Source of the DNA: Microcebus murinus
Taxonomy: Eukaryota > Chordata > Mammalia > Primates > Cheirogaleidae
Direction: 5' to 3'
Length of the DNA stretch: 64,000 nucleotides
Assembly (NCBI RefSeq): GCF_040939455.1
Contig: NC_134122.1
Span: 32,778,001 to 32,842,000 of the forward strand
Both the position numbers and the translations under genes were made by a program. The notes under the pieces were generated by a model that had not been told where the DNA came from, did not search any database, and worked only from the letters and a program-made list of their open reading frames with translations. Below, one piece after another: positions 1 to 11,555 of this stretch (the stretch's first letter is position 1; each line of letters opens with the position of its first letter).

Positions 1-26
1 TCTGGTGAGTGATTAAACAAACTGTT

Positions 27-50
27 TCGTGTGTGTGTGTGTGTGTGTGT

Positions 51-87
<37 letters not shown>

Positions 88-90
88 TGT
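27..90. repeat. (TG)n microsatellite
   Basis: Alternating TG dinucleotides broken twice by GGG. The open frame across it (a run of Val and Cys codons) is an artefact of the repeat. Confidence 0.95.
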
Positions 91-224
91 ACATACCCCA
101 TGGGCTACTCCTCAGCAGTGAAAGACAATAAATTATTAATTTGTTTCATGAAAAAAAATACTTCGATGAATCTCCAGGGAATTATGCTATATGAAAATAA
201 AAATCCCAAAATGTTACATACTAC

Positions 225-650
225 AATATGATTTTATTTATACAATGCTTTTGAAATGTAACAGTTTTAGAAATGGAGAACAGATTAGTGAATGCCAGGC
301 ATGGGAGAGGGGACAGGGGTGGGTGTAGTTATGAAAGGGTGACAGAAGGTGTCCTGGGGTAATAGAGCTCTTTGGCATCTTCATTGTGGTGGATAAAGGA
401 ACCTTCAGGTCTGATTTATTTGCACAAAACTAAATATGTACACACAGACATGAATAAGTTATAAGTGAAACTGGGAAAAATCTGAACGACACTGATGGAT
501 TATGCCAATGTCAACATCCTGGTTGTGATACTGTACTATAGTTTTCCAAGATGTTACCATTGGGAGAAACTGGATAAAGAGTCCTCTGTATTTTTTCTTA
601 GAGCTGTAGATGGATCTATAATTATCTATAATCATATAAACAAAACTTTA
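225..650 (+). mobile_element. Old LINE-1 (L1M type) 3' end
   Basis: The stretch has the usual wording of old L1 3' untranslated regions: a 'gagaacagattagtgaatgccagg' segment, then 'tggttgtgatactgtactatag', 'aagatgttaccattgggag', and an end in 'aattatctataatcat' with an A-rich tail. No ORF2 remains, so it is a 5'-truncated fossil. The subfamily (L1ME or similar) is inferred from memory. Confidence 0.75.
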
Positions 651-1784
651 AATTAAACATAATGTTTACGAGGAGGCTGTGAAAGTATGAGATAAATTGT
701 TTGTAACATGACCATAGGCTAAAAAAAGTTAGAATATCCATAAAATTTACACACAGAGTGATTATTGCTCTGTCAAGCAGATTCAAAGAAAGCAAAAGGA
801 AAAGTGTATAAAATTTAAAATTAGAGGAGCAATGGAAAAGTCAAAAAGAGACAACAAAACACACTATGCAAAGAGTTTCAAATTTTTTGTAATAAGCACA
901 TGATACTTTTGTAATAGAAAAATATAAACTTTATTATTAATACATATACATTGTTATTCATTTGGATTTTTACTATCTATTAATTTAATTTAAGACCTAC
1001 CATAGAACGCAATAGATTTTCAATAAACACTGGTAGAAACTCAATCTGATTGGTGCATTTATAGTTTGACAGAAGCAGCAGAAGTCTTCGAATATTGAGT
1101 TTTAATTTAAAACAATTTCAGACATCAGCAAGTTAGTTCAAGAGGGGTAAGACTGGGAGTGGTAAGGCATATCGCTGATCCTTTTTGGGTCCCTGGAATT
1201 TGCAGCATATCGGGATCACCCATTTTTCTCTTGCTTAAAGCTGCTTACATACCATTCTCTTGGATTCCTTTCCTATTCCTCTGCTAATGTACTTTGGGCT
1301 TGGCTTGAAATTATTCAACTGTGAAGACACGGAATTTCAATTTGGCCTGCCTATTTCAGTATGCACAAATTTCTCCACAGCAGAGAGAGTTCTCTGGGGA
1401 AATTTTGAAAGCAAGTGAAGATGCTGGAGGAGTTTGGAGAAGATAGTTTTCTGCATGGACAGTTCTGGGTGCAATTAAGTTCTCACAACTAGATAGGCTA
1501 GAAAATATTTTGGAGAAAATGTGGTCCCCCTCCCAACACAAAGGATAGTGTTTCATTTCTGAATCAAAGAAAACTATGACCGAATTGCAAAATCATTAGA
1601 GGCAGAAGGCACCTGAGAGACCAGCCAGTATGTAGAACAACTCCAGGTGGCCCCATTCACATCTAACTCAGCTACATGGTAGCCCCTGGGGTTGTGCAGT
1701 GCACAACTTGCATAACTGTATTCAGGGATTTTGCTAAATCCAGTTATTACCACCTCTGACCTCCACCCCACTCAGAGATCTGAT
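651..1784. other. Unique AT-rich DNA, no gene seen
   Basis: I recognise no repeat family, coding exon or RNA in this stretch. The open frames of 65-66 codons on the minus strand are short and show no domain. It is probably intergenic or intronic filler. Confidence 0.5.
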
Positions 1785-1925
1785 CCTTTTATTAATACAT
1801 AGGAGGAAAGTGAGGCCCAGAGAAGAAAAGGAAGGTGTCCAAAGCCACGCTACTAACCACAGAACCAGACTAAAATCCAGATTTTTAAATTTGAGAGCAA
1901 TGTTCTTTCTTATCTACAATGCTTC
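1785..1925 (-). repeat. MIR-type ancient SINE, minus strand
   Basis: Reads 'aggaggaaagtgaggcccagagaag', then 'gtccaaagccacgctactaaccacagaaccagac'. This is the reverse complement of the MIR core in a diverged form. The family is ancient and mammal-wide, so it says nothing about lineage. Confidence 0.6.
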
Positions 1926-2094
1926 CAGGAAAAAATGTTTTTTACTCAAAACTAAAACAATGGCAACAACAAAAAAAGTTCATTCTTTTTGTTAAAAAGT
2001 ATGTGTTTCAAATACTTTACCGCATGGTTATAATTTAAAACAGGGATGTTTAGTTTTAGTCAATGTCAACACAAGTTCCAAAATTAGTGCAGAC

Positions 2095-2275
2095 TCAAAG
2101 TACAGTTTTATCACATATGAAATGGGGATAATAATAGCATCTACCTCTTAGGTTCTTGTAGGGCTAAGTGAATTAATATTTGTAGAATATATAAAACAAT
2201 ACCTGTAATATAGAAAGTACTATTTAGGTATTGGGTATTATCATTATTATTATTACTATTAGCATTGATTTCTTC
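2095..2275 (+). repeat. MIR, plus strand, with TTA-rich tail
   Basis: The core 'gaaatggggataataatagcatctacctcttaggttcttgtagggctaagtgaattaat' followed by 'attatcattattattattactatta' is the second half of the MIR consensus. The TTA run at 2239-2260 is the tail. Confidence 0.8.
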
Positions 2276-2367
2276 CCCACTAAAATGTCAGTCCTTCAGA
2301 GAACAGACACTTTTTAATCTGTTTCCACATGACCTGCCACAGCTTTGGGGAGCACTATGTTAACGCT

Positions 2368-2750
2368 GTTTGATGATGGATGGACAGATGGATGAATGCG
2401 GATGGATAGATGGATGGGTCATGGAGGGATGGAAAAATGATGAATGGACCGATGAATAATTGGATAAAGGGATGGAAGAAGGGATGATTGGATGGACAGA
2501 TGGATGGGTAGGTAGATGGACAAATGGGGATGAATGAATGAACATATAGATGATTGGATGGAAGGATGGATGGATGGATGAATGGGAATGAATAGATGGA
2601 TGGATGATTTGATAGAGGAATGAATGGATGAATGATTGGGTGGACAAATGAAAGGACAGGTAAATGGAGAGATGAATAGATGGATGGTTGAAGGAGGATG
2701 GGTGGATGGATGCATAGAAGGACAGATGGATGTATGGATGATTGAATTCA
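2368..2750. repeat. Degenerate (ATGG)n minisatellite
   Basis: About 380 bases of tetranucleotide units of the type GGAT/TGGA with many single-base variants (gaat, acag, ataga). Two overlapping minus-strand frames of 95 and 126 codons, rich in Ile-His-Pro-Ser, are read straight from the repeat and are not genes. The heavy variation suggests an old expansion. Confidence 0.93.
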
Positions 2751-3133
2751 AGCTCACATGATTAAGCAATGTGTTAACCCCAGAGAATGTCTTTCTCACT
2801 GGATACTTTTTTCATGGGGAATAAAGAGATGAGGCCAGTCATGGGTGATATGTGAATGCTTTGGTGATATGTTGAATTCTAGAACTCTCAGACCCTTTGA
2901 CAACTCCTTCTACCCAATGTTCTACCCAGTGCAGGAAATCACATGATTAGTAGCCTGAACACGTAGCTCTTGTTTAAAGCTGTGGAGAAGCAAGAGCTCA
3001 TTCCCTGAGAGGAAGATAGTTCTGTGACTGTACCACTGTAATAATTAGCAAGTTCTTCCGCATTCCATTTCATTCTTCCTACTTACCTGGACCTCGTGGT
3101 GTCGCCAAGAATGAGTCTGATTTCCCTACCCCT
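2751..3133. other. Unique DNA, nothing recognised
   Basis: Single-copy-looking sequence between the minisatellite and an ancient repeat. I see no exon, RNA gene or regulatory block that can be supported. Confidence 0.4.
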
Positions 3134-3320
3134 AGGTTTTTTGTTCACTCATTCAACAAATATTTAATGATCATAAATGATTAAAGAGTAGACAGGACTC
3201 CTACTCTCCTAAAGATTACTTTGCTGTGGAAGAGACAGAGAGGAAATAATTAGCTGAAGATACAAAGATGCACCATGTAAAGTGCTATGGAGGAAAATCT
3301 CAGGGGAAGCTGTTCTGACT
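3134..3320 (+). repeat. Ancient interspersed repeat, family uncertain
   Basis: Starts with 'actcattcaacaaatatttaatgatc' and runs through 'gcaccatgtaaagtgctatggaggaaaatctcaggg'. The same order of phrases recurs at 22216, 28130 and 50355 in this window. It is a mammal-wide repeat, but I cannot name the family with certainty. Confidence 0.55.
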
Positions 3321-4339
3321 GTGGCACCTGAATCTGCCCCAAGGTGCATGAGAGGGAAGCAGCTGCTGTTTTTCAGCACTGCAGACTCTGCTAATAGCCT
3401 AGCTAGAGAAGTGTCAGGACCACACATTAATGCAATGATCGTTTAGCTCTCAACTGGATGAGATAAGAAAGAAGGTGCCAGCCAGGCATCTGCTTGCAGA
3501 TGCTGAGACATTCTGTAAAGAGGCACCCCAAAAATCGAACAGGCAGATGGATCATCCAAGCTGGAACAGACCTTAGAGATCGCCTGGGTCACAGTCCTCG
3601 CCCAGCACATGTTTTGTGTAGACACACCCACACACCCACACAGGCTTAATGAGAGAAAGAGGGTAAACTTTCAGGTGTCCTGACTCTAGCTCTCTCTCTC
3701 TGGCCATGGCACAAACATGTTCCTCTCTCATGCTACTTTTTACACACGGTGGTCCTTAGGGTTTTCTTAATGAGCTTGAGAACGTCCCCCTGTACCATTT
3801 CACTAATTCATTCATTCACTTGGCAGAACTGAAGCGAGGGTGTTTCAAAAGGCACTATCTGTTTTTCAGAAGAGACTCACCCTTCCCTTCCAAATCCCCT
3901 GCTTAATATCACATTGTGGTGCATTGTACCCTTAAGATTCCAAGGCCATCAGGATCAATGTCATCATGCCTTTCTTCTCTGTTTACTTTGGTCACCAGCA
4001 GAAGCCAAGGCACCCATATCAATATCAGTAGCATTCTCACCTCTTGATGTGTGATGCAAACCCCAACATTCCCCCAACCTCTCAAATGCTTCAACTGTTT
4101 CCTTTGAGACTTACAGTGTGCCATCAGCCCGGACTCCTTTAGGTTAAACCTTTTCCATAGTGTTCTCTTCTGTTCTTTCTCTTCTTGCATTTAAAGCATC
4201 CTCTGAGGGTAGCTATGCAACTCTGTCCAAAGACAATGCTCCCCGCCTAGCATCTTACCCATTCCTTGTTGCTGTTTCCAGGCTACTCATTCTATTATCT
4301 CCCAAAAGTCTCCAGCTTTTTGGAAGCTTATTCTGCAAG
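3321..4339. other. Mostly unique DNA, possible weak ancient repeat at 3560-3690
   Basis: Around 3560-3690 the text 'aagctggaacagaccttagagatcgcctgggtc' resembles an old SINE-like repeat but is too diverged to call. The rest shows no gene. Open frames of 62-93 codons have no recognisable product. Confidence 0.4.
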
Positions 4340-4622
4340 ACCATGCCACTCACTCCTAGAAGGTGAAGCTGTTGTGAATGAGATTGGTGACTTTACAAAA
4401 GAGACCCCACATTGCTCCCTATCCCTTCTGTCACGTGGGAACACAGCCAAAAAATGGCCATCTATGTGCCAGGAAGTGGCCTTCACCAGACAGCAAATCT
4501 GCCAGTGCCTTGATCTTGGACTTCTCAGCCTCCAGCACTGTGAAACATAAATTTCTGTTGTTTCTAAGCCAACAGTCTATGGTTCTTTGTTACAACAGCC
4601 CAAATGGAGTAAGACGGGGGTA
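4340..4622 (+). mobile_element. MaLR LTR (MST/MLT1 type), 3' half
   Basis: The order 'gtgaatgagattggtgac', 'acaaaagagacccca', 'acgtgggaacacagcc', 'gccaggaagtggccttcaccagac', 'cttgatcttggacttctcagcctccag', 'aaataaatttctgttg' style polyadenylation region and 'tctatggttctttgttacaacagccc' is diagnostic of an ERVL-MaLR LTR. Only the 3' half is clear. The 94- and 83-codon frames over it come from the LTR. Confidence 0.88.
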
Positions 4623-5139
4623 CCTGTGAAAGGCAATCCTGGTGGGAAATCCTCTATTATGGGATTGAGGACTACATCACTATTAGTGCAAATAGCTGGG
4701 CCTAGAAGGGTCTACAATATTATATAAGACTATTCTGTCATGAGGAGCTTTGAGATATAGTCTCTCTGTGATGCATTAACTTGCCAAAACATTTTATCTT
4801 CTGTGTGCTAGTTGCTATGATCTCCTGGGCTCTGAATCCCAAGCTGGAAAGTCACTTCTTATTTTTATTCTTTGTTATAGGTATTTGTGGACAAACATCA
4901 CTGCACATTTTAGCCTATAAGCAGTTCAGAGGTGGGACTTCACAGCTTTAGAATCTCTCTTATTTCTACCACAGAACGTGACACAGAGCGGGTGCACGCT
5001 AGTAGTTAACATTTATGGGGCACTTCTTATGTGTTCATGTGTTGGTTGTTTGCAAAGACGGCTGTGTTAATTGCCCTCCCTGTATGCATTTTTCTTTGCA
5101 GTATGAGCCTGCAGCACTTCCATCAAGTGATGAAGTCAG
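4623..5139. other. Unique DNA with a short MIR-like trace near 5000
   Basis: A short stretch near 5005-5045 ('agtagttaacatttatggggcacttcttatgtgt') resembles the 5' end of a minus-strand MIR. Nothing else is recognised. Confidence 0.4.
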
Positions 5140-5491
5140 TTTTCCCAATTATTGAACCTTGGTTGGCCAGAAAATGACAAGCATTGTGCCAGAAGCAAGC
5201 CTAGGCCTCAAGAGGCTTTGTGTATTTCTGCTCAGTCTCTTGGAGCCCTGCCAGGCCTCCATTTGAACAAGCCGGGGCTGGCCTGCTGGAGGATGAGAGA
5301 CCACATGGAGCAGAGTTGTGCTATCCCAGCTTAGGCTACCCTAGACCAGCCAGCCCCAGCTGTCCCGGCAGCTGACTTCAGACACGTGACTAAGGCTAGC
5401 CAAGGCCAGGAAAACCACACAGGTGATCCTGATTCAAATCATACACTCACAAAACTGTGAGACAAATAAATAGTTGTTTTTCTAAGTCAGG
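5140..5491 (+). mobile_element. MaLR LTR (MLT1 type)
   Basis: The 3' section 'ctggaggatgagagaccacatggagcag', 'gctgacttcagacacgtgac' and 'gtgagacaaataaatagttgtttttctaag' is typical of MLT1 LTR ends. The expected final bases (the 'gccactgagttttggggtgg' part) are missing where the next element starts, so the end is truncated. The 5' boundary is approximate. Confidence 0.75.
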
Positions 5492-5600
5492 AGTTGGCAA
5501 AGTATGGCCTGTGGACCAAACCCAGCCTGTCTCCTGTTTTTGTAAATATAGTTTTATTAGAACATGGCATCACTCTTCCTTTATGTATTGTCTCTGACAA
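5492..5600 (+). mobile_element. Old hAT-type DNA transposon fragment
   Basis: The text 'caggagttggcaaagtatggcctgtggaccaaac' followed by 'ctgtttttgtaaatatagttttattagaacatgg' matches the terminal half of a widespread mammalian hAT-type MITE. A fuller copy in the opposite orientation lies at 62222-62434. The inner part breaks off near 5600. Confidence 0.65.
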
Positions 5601-5879
5601 CCACTGATGTCCACTGTGAACGTAGGATCAATCTGTCATTGGGGAGGTCTGGAAGCTCATCAGGGCTCATTGTTGAACAGGATAGCTTGTCCAATATCCA
5701 AGCTCTGGTCATCACTGCCCCAGCATCCTCTGCAGTGGTGAGGGGCCTTGTTGGTAGAACACTCACCAGCTCACAAAAAGACAGGAGCATGTAGACAACC
5801 ATCACTACACCCAGACTGAAGAGAAAGAGCCCCTGTCTTTCTCAACACCTTCCCTCCATCCCCAACTACGCCGACACTA
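5601..5879. other. Unique DNA, no gene seen
   Basis: Overlapping 74-79 codon frames on both strands show no domain and no coherent coding signal. I recognise no repeat. Confidence 0.35.
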
Positions 5880-6120
5880 TTCAATAACCCACATTGACTT
5901 TGGGAGGAGAAAAAAAATGTAATTGTTAAAGTGTAAATCCCTTTAAACACTGAGATCAAAAGGAAAGTTTGCATCCAACGACGCGTAATTAAACACGCAG
6001 CCGTGCCCAACTTTGATTCATGGATGCTTATGCACTTCTAAATTGTTGCCAGGGAGATTAGGGCCTGAGAAAATTAAAACCATTATGCCTCAAAAGGATA
6101 CATGATTTTCACAGCTTTCC
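5880..6120. other. Candidate conserved non-coding element
   Basis: A non-repetitive block with ACGCGTAATTAAACACGC near 5980 (an AATTA homeodomain-type core) and further ATTA/AATT groups to 6090. Stop codons occur in all frames. It resembles enhancer-like conserved non-coding DNA by eye only. A multi-mammal alignment is needed to support or drop it. Confidence 0.22.
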
Positions 6121-6829
6121 AACGTGATTTCCTGTCGTGCGGAACTTTGTGTTTTCCCATTTTCCCCTCCCTGCCTCTGTACCGGTGTTCAGGGCTGAAA
6201 GGCAGCAGCTTTGTCAACATCCTTCAGTTGAGAATTCCCGCAGGCCCAGCCCCATGTGAGCGCAGAGCCAGACAGCAGGGCCCATGTCTTCCTCTTGCTT
6301 AATGTTCGACCAGAGGACAAATCCCTCCTCCAGGCAATCCCGCCTCCCTCCTCTGAGGATCCCTCAGAGGCTGAGCTGATGGAAAGGCAGCCTAGAAGGT
6401 AAAGCCCTCAAATGTATCGGGTGTTTCAGTTTACATCGGCATGGCCTGAACAATTTACGTAACTTCTCTATGCCTGAATGTCTTCTGTCGTGTCCCCCAG
6501 AAGTAGATAGAGAGGAGGCTCTGAGTGCAGAAAAATACAGGAAACAGAGGACAGGGGATGTAGGATGGAGAGGGGAATCCAGCTAAAAAAGCCAGTTACC
6601 ACTGTGGACCTGGCCAGGGAAGGCTGGGAAACAGAGGAAAACGTCACTTCTAAGCTCCCCTCCCAAGCGGCAAGGGAGCTGTGGTGTTTACCCAACTCCT
6701 GTTGGACACTGGCTAAGACTGCAGGGAATGATAATCTTTCTCTTTGCCTCAAAGGCAGGCAGACAGGACCTTCCTGGCATCAGAAAAAGTCCCCAGGAGA
6801 AGAGATGCATTTCCTAGCAGCTGAAAATC
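6121..6829. other. Unique DNA, no gene seen
   Basis: Moderately GC-rich sequence with open frames of 66-94 codons on both strands that overlap one another and lack domains. No repeat family is recognised. Confidence 0.4.
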
Positions 6830-7060
6830 AGCCAGAGCCCTTCTAGGTTGTATGATCTGAAGGATGAGCCTGTCGTTTGCAGTATCTGCCACACTTAGTT
6901 TCTTAATCTGCACGATGGGATTAACAACAAACAACAGTACCTGCCACATGAAGCTGTTGCAGGGACTGAGTTATTACACGTACAACACTTAGAGCTCAGC
7001 TGGGTACAGAGTAAGCTCTCCATTCATGGCATCATTGTCATTGTTGTCACTTCTATTCCT
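6830..7060 (+). repeat. MIR, plus strand
   Basis: Shows 'cttagtttcttaatctgcacgatgggattaac', 'cagtacctgccacatgaagctgttgcagggactgagttattac' and 'tacagagtaagctctccattcatggcatcattg', matching the MIR consensus order from core to tail. Confidence 0.8.
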
Positions 7061-7454
7061 GCCATTAGGCATGACCTCTCTGGAATGAAAGTCCACTGTT
7101 GGGGAGAATTGTAGTGGGGAAGGTATCAGGCCAGGTGTGACCTCACTGTCCTCAGTTTCTTCATCTGTGCTACTCAGTCAACAATACCTAGCCAGGAGGA
7201 GCGTTCAAGTTCAAATCAATGTGAGAAAGTGCCTGATGCTGACTGTCTTCTTTGGAAAATTATTGACTCTAAGAGCCAGAACAGGGTCATCTCTCCAGTG
7301 CTCCCACCTGTGACAGGGGAGCCCCCAGGGTCTGTTCCGATTCTCTTGGCAGCCCTGACACCTTCCCGACCCTCTTCTCTGTGACATCCACGCTTTGACC
7401 TCGGTCAGTTCCCTTGGAGCCATATCAAGCCAGCTCCCTTCCCGAGACAGGACG
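7061..7454. other. Unique DNA with a short MIR trace near 7145
   Basis: 'cctcagtttcttcatctgtgc' at about 7153-7173 is a short MIR-like piece. The rest, covered by a chance 96-codon minus-strand frame, is unrecognised. Confidence 0.4.
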
Positions 7455-7545
7455 TTGACAACCATTTTAAGGATCAGAAAACTAAGACTGAAAGAATTCA
7501 AGAAGTTTGCTCAAGATCAAGCAGCTCACCAGCTGGGAACAATAT
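7455..7545 (-). repeat. MIR core, minus strand
   Basis: 'accattttaaggatcagaaaactaagactgaaagaattcaagaagtttgctcaagatcaagcagctcaccagctgg' is a diverged reverse-complement MIR core, cut on the right by an L1 fragment. Confidence 0.65.
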
Positions 7546-7547
7546 AA

Positions 7548-7800
7548 AGTTCATTTTTAGAGTAATGGTTGAATAAACCAGGATATAGCCATAGAACAGA
7601 ACACTGCGTAACAGTGAGAAAGAATGAGATATCTGTATTTCCTATTAAGGAAAGAACTCTAAGTATAACATTGAATGATAAAATCAGGTTGCATGGAATA
7701 ATAGCATTTAAATAACACACACAATAAAATACAGTATATTTTCTGTAAGTATATATGAAAGTGTATATGAATTCCATGCTGTAATGGTGAATTTTAAATG
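7548..7800 (+). mobile_element. Old LINE-1 (L1M) 3' fragment
   Basis: 'ggttgaataaaccaggatatagccatagaacagaacactgcgtaac' then 'gataaaatcaggttgcatgg' and 'acacacacaataaaatacagtatattttctgtaag' follow the order of the old L1 ORF2/3' region. No reading frame survives. Confidence 0.65.
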
Positions 7801-7863
7801 ACACTTGGCTAGTCATGGTAATCAGATATTTAGTTGAAAATTATTTCAGATATTTCTGAGAAG

Positions 7864-7885
7864 TTTTTTTTTTTTTTTTTTTTTT
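7864..7885. repeat. Poly(T) tract, 22 bases
   Basis: An uninterrupted T run. No retroposon body is recognisable immediately to the right, so it may be a solitary simple repeat. Confidence 0.9.
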
Positions 7886-8139
7886 GGTGAGATTGACTCA
7901 CCAAATTTAAATTTAAATCAGTGGGTTTTGAGTAAAGCAGATTCCTTTCTATAATATGGGTGAGCTTGATTCAAAGGAACAGAACGGCCTTCCTTGGAAA
8001 GCTGAAGAGCCGTGGTAAGAAAGGAGAATTAGACTCATTCCATATGGCGCAGGGTGTAGAGTCAACTGGATGGAAGTTCCCAGGAAGCAGATTTCAGCAC
8101 ATGAAGAGAAAGAACTTTCAGGAACATGAAATAACTCCA

Positions 8140-8290
8140 TGACGGAAGGGGCTAGCGCACTATGGAGTGAGCTGCCTGTTACAGGAAGTGTTCAGATCAG
8201 ATTACAAGTATCATTCTGAGGTTCTCACACTAAGTGTAAACTGCGATTAGATAGCCTCTAAGGATATCCTAACGCTAGGGTTCTCAGAAA
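8140..8290 (+). repeat. Possible L3/CR1 3' end
   Basis: 'tatggagtgagctgcctgttacaggaagtgttcagatcagat' and 'ttagatagcctctaaggatatcctaac' resemble the ancient CR1/L3 LINE tail ('agatgacctctaaggtcccttcc'). Divergence is high and the call is tentative. Confidence 0.4.
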
Positions 8291-10339
8291 ACACTAGTTC
8301 TGTAGCTTGGAGAATAGTAAAATTTCGGTTAGACCATGCAAAAGAGGGAAATTTGATCTTGTGCTTGCCTACTGTTGGGAAGGGGACCAAGACATCCAGT
8401 TTCCACAGCGGAACTTCTTGTCTTGAGACCCCATGAAGGCTGTCTCTACACCACACCAAACTGGATTAGTCATTGTGTCACTATGTAACATTTTTCTTTT
8501 GATGGAAACAGTGAGATCCAAAGTCAGCCACAACAAAAGGAATGATTTCATAGAATTAGCAAATCTCCCAAATGCCTCCCCAGATTCCTGAGAAGTCTCT
8601 TGAGTTCTTGGAGCACGTGGCCCATTGGAGCACCCATGGAATTCCTCTCTCTGCTTTGACATTCATTCCTGTTGCATTTAGAGAGTCCTGGCTTCATTAG
8701 CCTTGGTCTAGACCAGAGGCAAAAGGAAGATTGACGACTGTAGCTGGTTGAAGTCAAGGAAGAAGGCTGTTGTACCCTGGGTACCCTCAGCATTGTCCAC
8801 CCAGCCACGATTATTTCGTGGATGCTTGGCTGCGAGTGCAGGGATGTTGTCAGCCTCTTTATCTCGTGCCTCACACATACCCTGCTGTGGAGTAAGTGCG
8901 ACTAATGCGTCTATTTGAATGTATGAGAGAACAAAGCCGGAGGAATGTGTGACAGCCAGGGGTTGGCAAGAGCTTGTCCTGGCCCATCATTTCTTGCAGC
9001 TAATCCCGGTGGTGTCCCAAATGGAAAACTCCCTGCTAATGGCAAACCACATCCTGGCTCTTTTCCTGCCCAGAGTAAAGTGGGAACATTCCCACACTCC
9101 ACCTGACTGGGCACCAACTGCTCCTGCCCTTCAAGTAAAGTCCCCAAACTAGAGCCAGTTCTCTCAGGTGACACCAGGGAGGCTGCCATCCCATCGGCCC
9201 ACCTGGGTGCTGCGATTATCTGTCTGTTTCCTGCAGGAGTGCAATGGTGGGAAGTTGCCAAGATTGAAAGAGCCCCGGGGGAGACAGGAACAGGCAGCAG
9301 TGTCAAAGCATTCTTTGCTCACTCAGTGACTTTCAAATGTACTTCCAGCAGGCAGTCACACTACTCTGGCAGAGCAGGGTGACGATGCCAGGAGGATTCA
9401 CTGGCTCTGACAATAAGCATGTTGGAACCCTGCGGCTCAGGCTGGTGTCATGGGAGGAAAGCAGGACTAAGTGACTCATTTATTGCTTGGCCCTTATGTG
9501 TTCAGCCAAGCAGCCAGTACACAGGGATAAACAGCTTCTGCAAGCTCAGGTGTGGTTCAGGCAGGTGTCCGTGACCAGGAGACAGACAATGCTCAGAAGT
9601 GTGATTGTCACAGGTGCGCTGGGAGCAGAATCCAGCTCCCTGGGGAAGAGGTCAGACTGTGTATAGCAGGCTGAGTTTCAGGCTGAGCAGTACCTGTAGG
9701 GCTGGGCAGAAAACCTAGTTGTGTGCCTAGGCATGCTGTTTGGACTGGTGAGATCCATTGAGCTGGGGATGGCAGGGCTCACATCATGTACCTGACAGCT
9801 GGAGACAGTAGCTTGGTCAATGTCCCCTTCCCCCAGTGGCAGGGCACAGGCAGTGGGCTGCTGCCTGCCTTAATCAAGATCATCTCGAAGCCCAATCAAA
9901 GCTGAGGCCCTAGGGAGGGACCAGGGACTCTGGGTGGGAGGGGCTCAGGACCATGAGAAGTCTGGGAAAATTGGGTCATCCTCTAGCAGGGTACATCTCT
10001 GCCGAAGATAGTTAGCAAAGCCAACACCACCAACACGTGTTATCTTAGAGGGTTGACTGTGGCTACTTTCCATCCTGGGCCTGTGGGATGAACTATTAAA
10101 TGAACACATTGCCAAATAATGATTTTGTTGTAGCATTTTATTGATAACTAGAAAAGACTAGCTCATGGACGCTCAGTGTCGATCCACCCGACAGCTCAAC
10201 TCCCCGCTTCCCACAGGTAATTACCTGCTCCTAATTGGGTCTGAAAGCAGCGGGTTTGTATTTAAAGGTAGGAGCACAGAACACTTTGTATTTTTCCAGA
10301 TTGCACAGAAGAGGGTTTAACGCTCTGTGTAACTGTGGC
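8291..10339. other. Two kilobases of unique DNA, no gene or repeat recognised
   Basis: Several open frames of 63-131 codons occur here on both strands (longest at 8911-9306 minus). They overlap each other in opposite directions and have no domain, splice context or codon signal I can support. No repeat family is clear. Confidence 0.45.
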
Positions 10340-10545
10340 TTAAAGAGCCACGTGACTTTGCCATGAAACCCAGGACCTTCACTTAAAGCTCCGTGTCCTT
10401 GGGCAAAGAGTATCACTTCCCAGAGCCTATGTCCCTCATTTGTAAATAGAAAGGAATGATGTGATGTTTAAATAAGGGGACACAAAAGCAAATGTCCCAG
10501 TGCCTGGCATGCATGAGGTACTCAGGGATTGCTAATTGAACTTCA
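10340..10545 (+). repeat. MIR, plus strand
   Basis: Contains 'agcctatgtccctcatttgtaaatag', 'gatgtgatgtttaaataaggggac' and 'agtgcctggcatgcatgaggtactcagggattgct', the MIR order of core, middle and tail. Confidence 0.75.
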
Positions 10546-10654
10546 ATCTTCCTCCTCAGTGTGGACAGAAATGGTTCTTTAACTTTACCTCTCATGGCTC
10601 TGGTGTGTAAATAAATACTCTCAATGTCATTGCTACCCCTACACATAATGCTTA

Positions 10655-10830
10655 ATCATTTATTATTTTGTATAGTTTCTCACTGAATGTTCAATACAGC
10701 TCTGTGAGGTCGCTAACCAGGCAAAGTTATTCTCAGCTTACAGATGGGGACCTTGAGGGTGGCAGAGGGGAAGTGACCTGTCAAAGATCATGCCCTTAAC
10801 TAGATGATAGGGTCAGGGTTTGTCACAGCA
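10655..10830 (-). repeat. MIR, minus strand
   Basis: 'acagctctgtgaggtcgct', 'gttattctcagcttacagatggggaccttgagggtggcagaggggaagtgacctgtcaaagatcatgc' is a reverse-complement MIR. Confidence 0.75.
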
Positions 10831-11555
10831 AGGACCAACCAAAAGGAATATTGAGCTTCAAGGAAGAGGAGGTTGGAGGAATGCTGGCATGGGGGCTGAG
10901 AAGGGACAGCCTTGAAGGAGCTGGGTGACAGGAACAGTTTGCAGCCATCCCTTGACAAGGTGACAGGGAAGCAGACACAAATTCTGGCTCCCAGGGCGTG
11001 AGGATGCCATGGGTGAAAGGCACCATGGCTGGCTGGGGTGCAGCACAGGGCTCCCCTTCCTAAGGGACTGTTGCTCTGGGGGAACCCTGAAAACTCAAAG
11101 CCCCAACTGGAAGTGGGCACAGGTGGAGAGAAGCCACTGCCTGGCATTAGCTTCAGAGCCCTGGATTTGCTGAGGAGCTTCAGGGAGGGCAGTGGACCCC
11201 ACCTGCATACCACTGCCTGCTCTTAGAAACAGCAGAGTTGGGACCAGGACAGGGCAAAGGATTCTGCTGAGTCTGTCCTGTTAGAGTCCCTTTCAGTCAT
11301 CAACCACATCCCTGAAAGCTTGCTCAGGGATAGCATCAGAGGCTCCCGTGGTTGCCTGCCCTTGCATTCTGCCAGGCCACTTCCTATCCTCCTCCCCGGC
11401 CTCTCTAGTCTCCTGCTCCACTTTGGTGCTGGATCATAACTCCCACTCTCCAGCGAGCTCTTACATAATGCTAAGGATAGATTTAGAACAAGCATGGCTT
11501 TTGTCCCAGCCTCAAAAAGGAGATACAGTTTTTTACACATCTGACTTCCCTGCTG
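10831..11555. other. Unique DNA, no gene seen
   Basis: Rather GC-rich. Overlapping frames of up to 137 codons (10800-11213 minus) and 105 codons (11223-11540 minus) have no domain and are matched by equally long frames on the other strand, which suggests stop-poor composition and not coding. Confidence 0.4.

Noticed and set aside
2368..2750. Possible CRISPR-like array
   Set aside because: The regular repeats are tetranucleotide units without unique spacers, and the window is mammalian.
2360..2799. Frames of 95 and 126 codons on the minus strand
   Set aside because: Translations of the ATGG minisatellite; low-complexity Ile/His/Pro/Ser.
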